The notes beneath the pieces were generated by a model, which saw only the letters and a list, made by a program, of their open reading frames with translations, made no database searches and was not told the DNA's origin. Below, in pieces: positions 42,161-49,886 of a DNA stretch of 64,000 nt; position 1 is the stretch's first letter, and each line of letters begins with the position of its first letter. The translations under genes were made by a program, and so were the position numbers. Origin of the DNA: an uncultured Dokdonia sp. (GTDB taxonomy: Bacteria; Bacteroidota; Bacteroidia; Flavobacteriales; Flavobacteriaceae); the NCBI RefSeq assembly GCF_947496725.1, contig NZ_CANMDS010000001.1, positions 186,001-250,000 of the forward strand. The letters are read 5' to 3'.

Positions 42161-45082
42161 TTAATCAATTAAAGATTGATAAATCACCTCTTGAATGGTG
42201 GTTCTCAATCCTGATTTTATAAGTGCTCTATTGTCCATAGTAGGAAATGTTCTGTTAGATAAGAACACGTAAACTAACTCATTTTCTGGGTCTGCCCAAG
42301 TGTAAGTCCCTGTAAAACCGCTATGTCCAAAACTCGTCATAGGCACACAACCGCAAGTAGGGCCTCCACCACTAAGTTGTGGTTTATCAAAGCCTACACC
42401 TCTGCGCACTTTATTATCACAATAATTACAGGTGTTAAAGCGGTCCATTGTTTCTTTTGAGAAATAGCGTTTGCCTCCATAATAACCATCTTGAAGATAC
42501 ATTTGCATTAACTTGGCAACATCATTTGAGTTTGAAAACAACCCGGCGTGGCCACCCATATTGCTTTGCATCGCTGCTCCCATATCGTGTACATATCCTT
42601 GTACTTTCTGGTTGCGCCAGTAGGTATCATTTTCTGAGGGTACAATCATTTCTTTTTTAAACTTTCTAAGGGGTCTGTAGCCGGTGTAATTTGCACCAAG
42701 CGCATTATAAAAATGACTGCTTGTAATTGCATCAAGATTTTGCCCATAGTAATCTTCTAGAAATTTTTTCATCAGATAATAAGGCAAGTCGCTATACTTA
42801 TAAGATAAGCGAGAGCGCAAGTCACTGTCTGCTATTTTCTTTATGATGGTATCTGTATATCCAGTGCGCAGATACATCTTCTCTGCCACCTTAATGTTAT
42901 AATTAGGCGAGTATGAGGTACTGTAGTAATCATCTAGCGGTTTTTTTGTAACCGAGTCTAGCGTGCTCACGTAAAACGGAATCCACGCCTTGAATCTACC
43001 ATAATGAGAAAGGGCCTTCTTAAGTGTTATGTTTGCTTTATTACTACCCTTTAGTTCTGGTATAAGCGTACCTAACTTATCTTCTAGATCGATACTTCCC
43101 TCGCTCTCAAGCTCCATTAACAGCGGTAATGAGGCAAGAATTTTTGTCATAGAGGCGATGTCATACATACTCTCTGGACGTACAGGTTGTTTTTTATTAT
43201 AGGTGTGATAACCAAAACTTTTATCATATATCACCTTTCCCCTGCGCGCTACAAGTACCTGTGCTCCAGGCATCATTGCTCTTTTAATACCTAGATTAAC
43301 AAGAGAGTCTATCTTAATATTGAGCGTGTCTGAGTCTACACCTACCTCTTCTGGTATACCGTAAGACATTCTTCTTAAGGTTCCAGACTGTAAGCCTGTG
43401 CGTATAGGTGTCTCACCTAGCGATACGGGTAATCTTCCTTTACTGGGGATTGCTCCAAAAATGAGCTGTGCACTTTTTTCTTGTGCTAGTTTACTGTTCT
43501 GGTAACTATGTATTATCGCTTCTATATCTTGTGTGTCTTGCAAGTCTAGCATTGCATACGGACGCACAAAAAGATCTAGTACTACCGTTTTAGTTTTGGC
43601 TATCTCCTTAATCCAGCGTATGTTTTCTTTTGTAAACTTATAGGACTTCCAAGGGTTTACATTAGATCTGTGGAAACCAATAATCACATAGTTGAAATCG
43701 GCTAGTTTTTCTTGAGTTGCCTCTAGGGTTTTTGTAGTAATATTTTCAATAGAAGCATACTTACGTAGTTGCTGTTTAAAAGCCGAACCGTCATCATCAC
43801 CAAGACCTACATAAGCTATCTTTTTCTGATCAATATTTGTAACTGGGATAACGTTATTATTGTTTTTTGTAACAGTAATTGCATTTTCGATTGCCTCGCT
43901 ATATACGATATCGTCGTATCTAGAATTCAGGTCATTTACTAGATTTTTAGTTGAGACAGGCTTATGGTTGTGTAAGCCTACTTTGTATTTGGCATATAGT
44001 ATCTTCTTAACAGAATGGGCTAACCGCTCTTCTGTAATCTCACCTTGTTGTAATGCATTTAAAATTTTGGCGGAAGCCGAAGGAACATTTTCACTTATGA
44101 GTAAGATATCATTACCTGCCTTAAAGGCTGCAAGATCAATATCTCCAGGTTCTTTAAAGTTTGCAGCGCCTTTCATATTAAGGGCATCTGTAAATATTAA
44201 ACCGTGAAAGAGGTAATCTTCCTTGAGCATTTTTGTAACCACCGTAGGTGATATACTTGTGGGTACACCTTCTTCTGGCACAAGTGCTGGTACATTGAGG
44301 TGTGCTACCATAATGCTGGCAATACCATTTTCTATAATAGGTTTATAGGGATACATCTCTACACTCTGAAGTCGCTCTTTTGTAAAATTGAGAGTAGGGA
44401 GCGTTTTATGACTGTCTTTATCTGTATCTCCGTGACCAGGAAAATGCTTTGCACTGCCTAAGACACCCGCCTCTTGCATTCCTTCCATAAAGGCAATTGC
44501 CTTTTCTGTAACATTTATTTTATCTTCTCCAAAAGAGCGGTTACCTATAATAGGATTTGCAGGGTTGATATTTATATCTACTACAGGAGCAAAGTTAATG
44601 TGTACACCAAGACGCTTTGAGTGCTCGCCTATGCGTCTCCCCACCTTCTTTACAATATTATTATTTTGTATGGCACCTAGTGTCATATTCCAAGGGAAAG
44701 CATATGTGCTATCTAGTCGCATTGCAAGTCCCCACTCTGCATCCATACCCACGAGGAGTTTTGTTTTTGACATTGCTTGAAACTCATTATTGAGTTTTGC
44801 CTGTCGCATAGGGCCACCTTTAGAGAATATGAGACCGCCTATGTGCTCTTCTTTAATGAGCTTTTTGATTTTATCTATCTTGACCTGAGGGTCACTTGAG
44901 AATATGTCAACCATAAATAGTTGACCTATGCGCTCCTTTGGAGTCATTTGTTGATAAACAGAATCAACCCAAGCGCGCTGTGCCACAATATCCTTTGCAT
45001 ATAAAGGATATTGCTCTTGACCGTAAGCAAAAGTCGTAATTAAAAGAAATAATAGTATGGTGAGATTGCGTGTAAACGCCAT
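42161..45082 (-). CDS. GH3 glycosidase fused to a serine beta-lactamase-like domain
   Basis: 973 residues from MAFTRNLTILLFLLITTFAYGQ; this start gives a clean signal peptide. The GH3 domain (about 35-560) contains GMDAEWGLAMRL and SAKHFPGHGDTDKDSHKTLP, the NagZ-like motif with catalytic His and the acidic residues, so a beta-N-acetylhexosaminidase acting on peptidoglycan-type glycans is likely. The C-terminal class C beta-lactamase/esterase domain (about 590-970) has SMTK near 640, YKYSDLPYY as the Tyr motif and HSGFTGTY as the third motif. The fusion is found in Bacteroidota and suggests joint processing of a sugar and its peptide or acyl group. Confidence 0.92.
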   Translation of the reverse strand: MAFTRNLTILLFLLITTFAYGQEQYPLYAKDIVAQRAWVDSVYQQMTPKERIGQLFMVDIFSSDPQVKIDKIKKLIKEEHIGGLIFSKGGPMRQAKLNNEFQAMSKTKLLVGMDAEWGLAMRLDSTYAFPWNMTLGAIQNNNIVKKVGRRIGEHSKRLGVHINFAPVVDININPANPIIGNRSFGEDKINVTEKAIAFMEGMQEAGVLGSAKHFPGHGDTDKDSHKTLPTLNFTKERLQSVEMYPYKPIIENGIASIMVAHLNVPALVPEEGVPTSISPTVVTKMLKEDYLFHGLIFTDALNMKGAANFKEPGDIDLAAFKAGNDILLISENVPSASAKILNALQQGEITEERLAHSVKKILYAKYKVGLHNHKPVSTKNLVNDLNSRYDDIVYSEAIENAITVTKNNNNVIPVTNIDQKKIAYVGLGDDDGSAFKQQLRKYASIENITTKTLEATQEKLADFNYVIIGFHRSNVNPWKSYKFTKENIRWIKEIAKTKTVVLDLFVRPYAMLDLQDTQDIEAIIHSYQNSKLAQEKSAQLIFGAIPSKGRLPVSLGETPIRTGLQSGTLRRMSYGIPEEVGVDSDTLNIKIDSLVNLGIKRAMMPGAQVLVARRGKVIYDKSFGYHTYNKKQPVRPESMYDIASMTKILASLPLLMELESEGSIDLEDKLGTLIPELKGSNKANITLKKALSHYGRFKAWIPFYVSTLDSVTKKPLDDYYSTSYSPNYNIKVAEKMYLRTGYTDTIIKKIADSDLRSRLSYKYSDLPYYLMKKFLEDYYGQNLDAITSSHFYNALGANYTGYRPLRKFKKEMIVPSENDTYWRNQKVQGYVHDMGAAMQSNMGGHAGLFSNSNDVAKLMQMYLQDGYYGGKRYFSKETMDRFNTCNYCDNKVRRGVGFDKPQLSGGGPTCGCVPMTSFGHSGFTGTYTWADPENELVYVFLSNRTFPTMDNRALIKSGLRTTIQEVIYQSLID

Positions 45083-45232
45083 ATAGTCTAAGTTTTTAAG
45101 TTGTCGTGTAGAAATCAAAAATAACGCCAAGGAGTGCTTTCTAATTACTAATATAAAAATAGGAGGTTTATTGTAACCCTGTTCTTAAAAATTAGAAATC
45201 TTAACAACATCTTATGAACTAAGAGAGACTAG

Positions 45233-45727
45233 CTATTTTCCTTTTTTAAGAAAGCGAGAATGCCAGCTATCTTTTGCAGCAATCTCCCAGTTTACTTTAT
45301 ACTCACCTACAGTAGCTACTAGATTATTAAACACTATAGTGTTCTTGCCTACTGCACCGTCTTTGATCATTTTTTTAAAATCAAGAAGTGTTTTATAATG
45401 TATGCGATCATTTTGATAATAAGTCACATTCATTTTATCAAGAAGATCTACACCTAGCTCCTCTTGTAATGATATAATAAATCGCACCTGGCTATCTATA
45501 GAGCATCCACTAGCGGCAGCTTCTGTTTGATCAAGGCCTATGGCTATAAAACGATTATATTTTATTTCAAAACCTGCCTTAAGACTTGCTCCGTGAGCTG
45601 TCCAGCCGGTTAAAAAAGTACTCAAATCTTTTTCTAGTTGAGCTACTTGCTCATCTGTAAATTTTTGATCAGACTGGTATAACCAGATTCTTGATGTGTC
45701 TGAAAGTGAATTAAAATCTACAAGCAT
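45233..45727 (-). CDS. Hypothetical cytosolic protein (conserved in Flavobacteriaceae)
   Basis: 164 residues, no signal peptide. Homologues are often labelled ABC transporter ATPase, but no Walker A, signature or Walker B motif is visible, so that label is not used. Features include RIWLYQSDQKFTDEQVAQLE, AHGASLKAGFEIKYNRFIAI and CSIDSQVRFI, which looks like a small alpha/beta protein. Function unknown. It lies downstream of the Fe-S protein gene with a terminator-like hairpin about 25 bases before its ATG, so it needs its own promoter or read-through. Confidence 0.72.
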   Translation of the reverse strand: MLVDFNSLSDTSRIWLYQSDQKFTDEQVAQLEKDLSTFLTGWTAHGASLKAGFEIKYNRFIAIGLDQTEAAASGCSIDSQVRFIISLQEELGVDLLDKMNVTYYQNDRIHYKTLLDFKKMIKDGAVGKNTIVFNNLVATVGEYKVNWEIAAKDSWHSRFLKKGK

Positions 45728-45744
45728 ATATTCTATTTTAAAAG

Positions 45745-45772
45745 TAAAAAAAAGCGGATGTTACATCCGCTT
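45745..45772 (-). terminator. Terminator or attenuator hairpin after the Fe-S operon
   Basis: AAGCGGATGT (45752-45761) pairs with ACATCCGCTT (45763-45772) around one base; on the minus strand a T-run (45751-45745) follows. It ends the operon from 51008 but lies only about 20 bases before the next ATG, so it could also act as an attenuator. Confidence 0.75.
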
Positions 45773-45799
45773 AAAATAAACTAAAACTATCGTACTTAA

Positions 45800-45861
45800 G
45801 GTATCGATATGTGAGTCTAACAATGATTATAAGGAGTAAAATACTACCAGGTGTCGATATG
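45800..45861. repeat. Direct repeat in the leader between the Fe-S and hypothetical genes
   Basis: GGTATCGATATG at 45800-45811 and GGTGTCGATATG at 45850-45861, one mismatch in twelve and 50 bases apart. It lies in the 198-base gap before the gene at 45727. It may be a binding site; chance is possible. Confidence 0.35.
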
Positions 45862-45925
45862 ATATGAATGACTTTATCAAACAAATTTACCTTCTGACCA
45901 GGCTTATCCTTATCACCCATAGTCT

Positions 45926-46717
45926 CTACAATTCTTCTGCAGAGGCAATCATCTCTGCAACATCCATTACCTCGATGCTACCTTCCTTTTCTTTATTCTT
46001 AACACCATCTGTCATCATTGTGTTACAAAAAGGACATCCTGCTGCTATCACGTCTGGCTTCACCTCTAGTGCTTGCTCTGTACGCTCTATGTTTACATCT
46101 TTATTACCTGGTTCTGGCTCTTTGAACATTTGTGCTCCACCAGCTCCACAACATAAACCATTAGTCTTACACTTGCGCATTTCTACAAGCTCTACATCAA
46201 GTTTACGTAGTAATTCTCTAGGAGCTTCGTACACACCATTTGCACGTCCTAAATAGCAAGGATCGTGGAAGGTGATACGCTTTCCTTTAAACTTACCTCC
46301 CTCTACTGTAAGACGACCGTCATCAAGTAGTGATTTTAAGAATTGTGTATGATGTACCACTTCATAGTTTCCTCCTAGTGATGGATACTCATTTTTAAGT
46401 GTATTAAAACAGTGCGGGCAAGCCGTTACTATTTTTTTTACTTCATAACCATTAAGCACTTCAATATTTGTAACTGCCTGCATCTGGAACAAGAATTCAT
46501 TTCCTGCTCTTTTTGCTGGATCTCCAGTACAACTTTCTTCTGCGCCTAAAACTGCAAAATCTACGTTTGCTTTATTTAATATACGAGCAAATGCTTTTGT
46601 AATTTTCTTTGCTCTGTCATCAAAACTCCCTGCACAACCTACCCAAAAGAGTACTTCTGGCTGCTTTCCTTGCGCCAGATATTCGGCCATTGTGGGTACT
46701 TTAAGTGTCTCACTCAT
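45926..46717 (-). CDS. Fe-S oxidoreductase subunit with CCG domains (HdrB/GlpC-like)
   Basis: 263 residues. Two CCG-type cysteine motifs are visible: the first domain has GCAGSFDDRA and ACPHCFNTL, the second has FHDPCYLGR, GLCCGAGGAQMF and GCPFCNTMMTDG. This is the catalytic-type subunit of heterodisulfide reductase-like and GlpC-like electron-transfer complexes. It probably works with the 4Fe-4S protein encoded at 47505-48851 in the same operon, forming a membrane redox pair with unknown substrate. The two genes between them are inserted in the same direction. The hairpin at 45745-45772 ends the transcript. Confidence 0.88.
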   Translation of the reverse strand: MSETLKVPTMAEYLAQGKQPEVLFWVGCAGSFDDRAKKITKAFARILNKANVDFAVLGAEESCTGDPAKRAGNEFLFQMQAVTNIEVLNGYEVKKIVTACPHCFNTLKNEYPSLGGNYEVVHHTQFLKSLLDDGRLTVEGGKFKGKRITFHDPCYLGRANGVYEAPRELLRKLDVELVEMRKCKTNGLCCGAGGAQMFKEPEPGNKDVNIERTEQALEVKPDVIAAGCPFCNTMMTDGVKNKEKEGSIEVMDVAEMIASAEEL

Positions 46718-46749
46718 ATGCGTATATTACTATGTAATCTAATTATAAT

Positions 46750-47184
46750 TTAATCTTCAAAGACCTCTATGGTCACATTCTTTTCTACTAGGTCTGTAAA
46801 TTTACCTTTGTAGCGTGTTGCTTTTACTAGGTGATTATCTACCCAGTGATAATTTCCTCCTCTAGGTTTCCCCATTAAAAGGCTATGAAATTTAAACCCG
46901 TGACGGTTTAACCATTCTGTTGTTACATCTCTATGCTCTTCTGTTCTTGAAGTAAAGAAACAGATTATGTGCCCCTCATCATACCACTTGTTAAGCGTTT
47001 TTAATGCATCTGGAAAAGGCTCACAAGTACCCATACGCTCTGGCTCCTCATTTGGAACATCTTCTGTAATTGTACCATCTATATCTATAAGATAATTTTT
47101 AACACCTTCTGGAAGTACTGGACTTACGTGCTCTCCATCTTCTAACTTCTCGCTTAATAGCTTGTCTACGTCTTCTTTATTCAT
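46750..47184 (-). CDS. Small HAD-superfamily protein
   Basis: 144 residues. HAD motif I is LIDIDGTITED (Asp34, Asp36), motif II is FFTSRTEEH with the hydroxyl residue, and LLMGKPRGGNYHWVDN carries Lys and Asp of the later motifs. Homologues are often labelled phosphoheptose isomerase, but the SIS fold is absent, so a phosphatase-type role is more likely. Substrate unknown. It overlaps the upstream small exported-protein gene by 8 bases, so it is translated in the same operon as the Fe-S proteins. Confidence 0.85.
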   Translation of the reverse strand: MNKEDVDKLLSEKLEDGEHVSPVLPEGVKNYLIDIDGTITEDVPNEEPERMGTCEPFPDALKTLNKWYDEGHIICFFTSRTEEHRDVTTEWLNRHGFKFHSLLMGKPRGGNYHWVDNHLVKATRYKGKFTDLVEKNVTIEVFED

Positions 47185-47515
47185 TGGTATCGTTTAGGTT
47201 TTTAAAATCTTCTTTACTAAATCTTACGTAGAGCGCCAGTCTATGCTCTCCAGGTTTTTTATATCTAGGGTTGTGACGCTCTATCATAGATTGTCGCATT
47301 GCCTCATCTCTTAATACTTGCATCTGGGGTTTTGTACACCAATCACAAAATATTTTTCTTACTGTAATGCTATCTATTTGTAACTGTGGCCCTACGAAGA
47401 GACGTGTGTACATTTTAAATTGTAAACTATCAATTTTATAATTTTTTGTAGGGGTTTGCGCTTTCGCGAAAGCGAAAAACAACAATCCTACTATTATAAA
47501 AATGTTACCCCTCAT
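47177..47515 (-). CDS. Small exported protein
   Basis: 112 residues. Signal peptide MRGNIFIIVGLLFFAFAKA; the cleavage box AFAKA is encoded by palindrome copy 13. The mature part (about 92 residues) has IDSITVRKIFCDWCTKPQMQ, with a CxxC pair, and ends RLALYVRFSKEDFKNLND. A CxxC next to tryptophan could be redox-active or bind metal. No family recognised. It overlaps the Fe-S gene upstream by 11 bases and the HAD gene downstream by 8 bases, so it is tightly embedded in the operon. Confidence 0.75.
   Translation of the reverse strand: MRGNIFIIVGLLFFAFAKAQTPTKNYKIDSLQFKMYTRLFVGPQLQIDSITVRKIFCDWCTKPQMQVLRDEAMRQSMIERHNPRYKKPGEHRLALYVRFSKEDFKNLNDTNE
47459..47474. repeat. Dispersed palindrome, exact copy 13
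   Basis: CGCTTTCGCGAAAGCG, exact, in the signal-peptide region of the small exported protein, read as AFAKA. Confidence 0.95.
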
Positions 47516-48851
47516 TAATCCAGTTACCTCTGTCTAATTGATTAAACGGCCACGGTGCTCCGTTATTTTCTATATTAGACATTGCATTATTTAAATCTGT
47601 AGGTGCTGCACTTTCTTCCATCACCATATAACGTCTCATATCTACAATGATACTCAATGGATCAATACCTATAGGACAAGCCTCAACACAAGCATTACAC
47701 GTAGTACAGGCCCAAAGCTCCTCTTTTGTGATATAATCATCTAGCAATTGCTTGTTATCTGGTACAAATACACCGTTATTGCTGTCTATATTTTTACCAA
47801 CTTCTTCAAGACGATCACGAGTATCCATCATAATCTTACGAGGGCTTAGTTTTTTTCCTGTTTGGTTTGCAGGGCACTCACTCGTACAACGTCCACACTC
47901 TGTACAACTGTAAGAGTTCATAAGTTGTACCCAGTTAAGATCTGTCACATCACTTGCTCCAAATTTTCCTACCTCTGCCTCTTCTGCTCCTTCTGGTGGT
48001 GCGGCAAATGGGTCTGCATTAGGATCCATCATAAGCATTACCTCATCTGTAACAGCTTGTAGATTATTAAACTCACCTTGTGGTTTAAGCTTTGCATACC
48101 AAGTGTTTGGGAATGCAAGTAAGATGTGTAAGTGTTTTGAGTAGTATAGGTAATTTAAGAAAACTAATATTCCTAAGATGTGTATCCACCAGGCAGCGCG
48201 CTCTACGATTATAAGAGCACTCTCAGACATTCCTTCAAAAAGTGGTGTTATGAAACTACTTATAGGGAAAGAGCCCATTATACTACCATCTGCAGATGCA
48301 TAGTGAGCAGCTCCCATAGTTTGTAATTGTAAGTCGGCAGCATTCATTGTGAGGAAAAGCCCCATTAATACTACTTCAAAATAGAGTATGATATTACCAT
48401 CAGACTTAGGCCATCCCTTCATCTCTGGTTTTAAGAATCGCTGTATTTTAATCACATTACGACGTAACCAGAAAATGATTACAGCTACAAGTACTAAAAA
48501 TGCAAGAATCTCAAAGCTACCTATAAGAAAATCATATAACCCTCCTAAGAAGCTAAATACTCTGTGTGTACCAAAAAGACCATCTATAATGATCTCAAGG
48601 ACTTCTATGTTTATAATGATAAAACCTACGTAAACAACAACGTGTAGAATACCAGATACTGGTCTTTTTACCATCTTGTACTGGCCTAAGGCAATCTTTG
48701 CCATATTCTTCCAGCGCTGTGGCTTGTTATCAGAACGATCTACATCTTTTCCCAGATTTATATTACGGGAAAGCTTTTTAATGTTTTTTACAAAGAAACC
48801 AACCCCAAGAACTAGGGCTACAAGGAAAATAAAATTTTGAATGTATTGCAT
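47505..48851 (-). CDS. Membrane-bound 4Fe-4S dicluster protein (HdrC/E-like)
   Basis: 448 residues. The N-terminal half has about five or six membrane helices (starting YIQNFIFLVALVLGVGFFV; others around GILHVVVYVGFIIINIEVL and LAFLVLVAVIIFWL), resembling the cytochrome-b-like subunit of nitrate or heterodisulfide reductases. The C-terminal cytosolic part has two clusters: CTECGRCTSECPANQTGKKL and CTTCNACVEACPIGID. It probably passes electrons between the quinone pool and the CCG subunit encoded at 45926. The operon also holds MCE and amidase genes. Substrate unknown. Confidence 0.9.
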   Translation of the reverse strand: MQYIQNFIFLVALVLGVGFFVKNIKKLSRNINLGKDVDRSDNKPQRWKNMAKIALGQYKMVKRPVSGILHVVVYVGFIIINIEVLEIIIDGLFGTHRVFSFLGGLYDFLIGSFEILAFLVLVAVIIFWLRRNVIKIQRFLKPEMKGWPKSDGNIILYFEVVLMGLFLTMNAADLQLQTMGAAHYASADGSIMGSFPISSFITPLFEGMSESALIIVERAAWWIHILGILVFLNYLYYSKHLHILLAFPNTWYAKLKPQGEFNNLQAVTDEVMLMMDPNADPFAAPPEGAEEAEVGKFGASDVTDLNWVQLMNSYSCTECGRCTSECPANQTGKKLSPRKIMMDTRDRLEEVGKNIDSNNGVFVPDNKQLLDDYITKEELWACTTCNACVEACPIGIDPLSIIVDMRRYMVMEESAAPTDLNNAMSNIENNGAPWPFNQLDRGNWINEG

Positions 48852-48875
48852 AAAATTCGTTAGTTAAGCTCGCGC

Positions 48876-49820
48876 CTACTGTAACGAATCTTTAGGCGGA
48901 GTGTACGCTCCCGGTTTTTTACCAAAAAGCGAAAAATGAACATATCTCTTAGGGTTGAGCTTCATATCCTGAAGTAAGTCCCCCATCTGATTTGCTGTAC
49001 GATCCAAATTTAAGTAAAGTTGCTCATCATTCAAAAGTTTACCTACGGTTCCTTCTGGAGAATTTAACTTATTAGAGATTTCTTGAAAATCTGCTATAGT
49101 CTTTTCTAAATCTGCAACCATTGTCCCCATTTGTATCTGCGACAACGAATCTGATAATGTTGCAAAATTACCACTCATTTTGTCAAGATTTGCTATGGTA
49201 CGGTCTAATTTTACTTGGTTTTCTGATAATAAGGCATTTACAGACCCAGATATTCCTTTAAGCTCTCTAGAAGCTGTTGTAAAGTTTGCAATCGCGTCTC
49301 TTAAGTTTGCTCTTGTATCTCTATCTAGTACAGAATTTACGTTTACCAGAAGAGAATCTGTGTCACCTATTACCTTCTCAACTTGATTTTGTAATGGCGT
49401 AAGGCGCTCGTTTACTAGCTCCATAATACCCTCACCCATCTCACCTGGTAATGTATCTCCAGTTTTTGCATTTTGACCCTTCTCATAATTAGGAACTATC
49501 GCTAGTGACTTACCTCCTATTAATCCTCCACCGTAGACTCTAGCAAGACTCTGGTTTGAAAACTCAAAATCTTTCTCAACCACAAACTTTACGACAAGCT
49601 TACCAGAACTGTCTGCAAAGTCTATAGATAGTACTCTACCTACTGGCAACCCATTAATAGTCACCTGTGATGAAGGTGCAAGACCTTCTACGTTATCATA
49701 TTTTGCGTAGAGAATTTTACTCTTATCTAGTAGATTATTTCCTTTAAGATAATTGTAGCCAAAAATAAGTAACAGCAATGCTGCAATTACTAGTATGGCG
49801 GTTTTGATTTCTTTAGACAT
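48876..49820 (-). CDS. MCE-family (MlaD-like) protein
   Basis: 314 residues. One N-terminal membrane helix (about 7-25, TAILVIAALLLLIFGYNYLKG) and one MCE domain at about 35-110 (YAKYDNVEGLAPSSQVTING, VGRVLSIDF, GGGLIGGKSLAIVP). The rest is a long alpha-helical, coiled-coil-like tail (LDRTIANLDKMSGNFATLSD). This is the MlaD form that carries phospholipids between membranes with an ABC transporter; the MlaE/MlaF partners are not in this window. It lies between the amidase and Fe-S genes, with 24 bases to the latter. Confidence 0.92.
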   Translation of the reverse strand: MSKEIKTAILVIAALLLLIFGYNYLKGNNLLDKSKILYAKYDNVEGLAPSSQVTINGLPVGRVLSIDFADSSGKLVVKFVVEKDFEFSNQSLARVYGGGLIGGKSLAIVPNYEKGQNAKTGDTLPGEMGEGIMELVNERLTPLQNQVEKVIGDTDSLLVNVNSVLDRDTRANLRDAIANFTTASRELKGISGSVNALLSENQVKLDRTIANLDKMSGNFATLSDSLSQIQMGTMVADLEKTIADFQEISNKLNSPEGTVGKLLNDEQLYLNLDRTANQMGDLLQDMKLNPKRYVHFSLFGKKPGAYTPPKDSLQ

Positions 49821-49886
49821 TAATTGAGATGATGGTTATAAAAACAAATGTAGGTGAATTGTTAAAGGTCTACCTTACAGATAAGA

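Noticed and set aside
45233-45727. ABC transporter ATPase label often given to this family
   Set aside because: No Walker A, signature or Walker B motif is present in the sequence.
46750-47184. Phosphoheptose isomerase label
   Set aside because: The protein shows HAD motifs (DIDGT) and no SIS-domain features.
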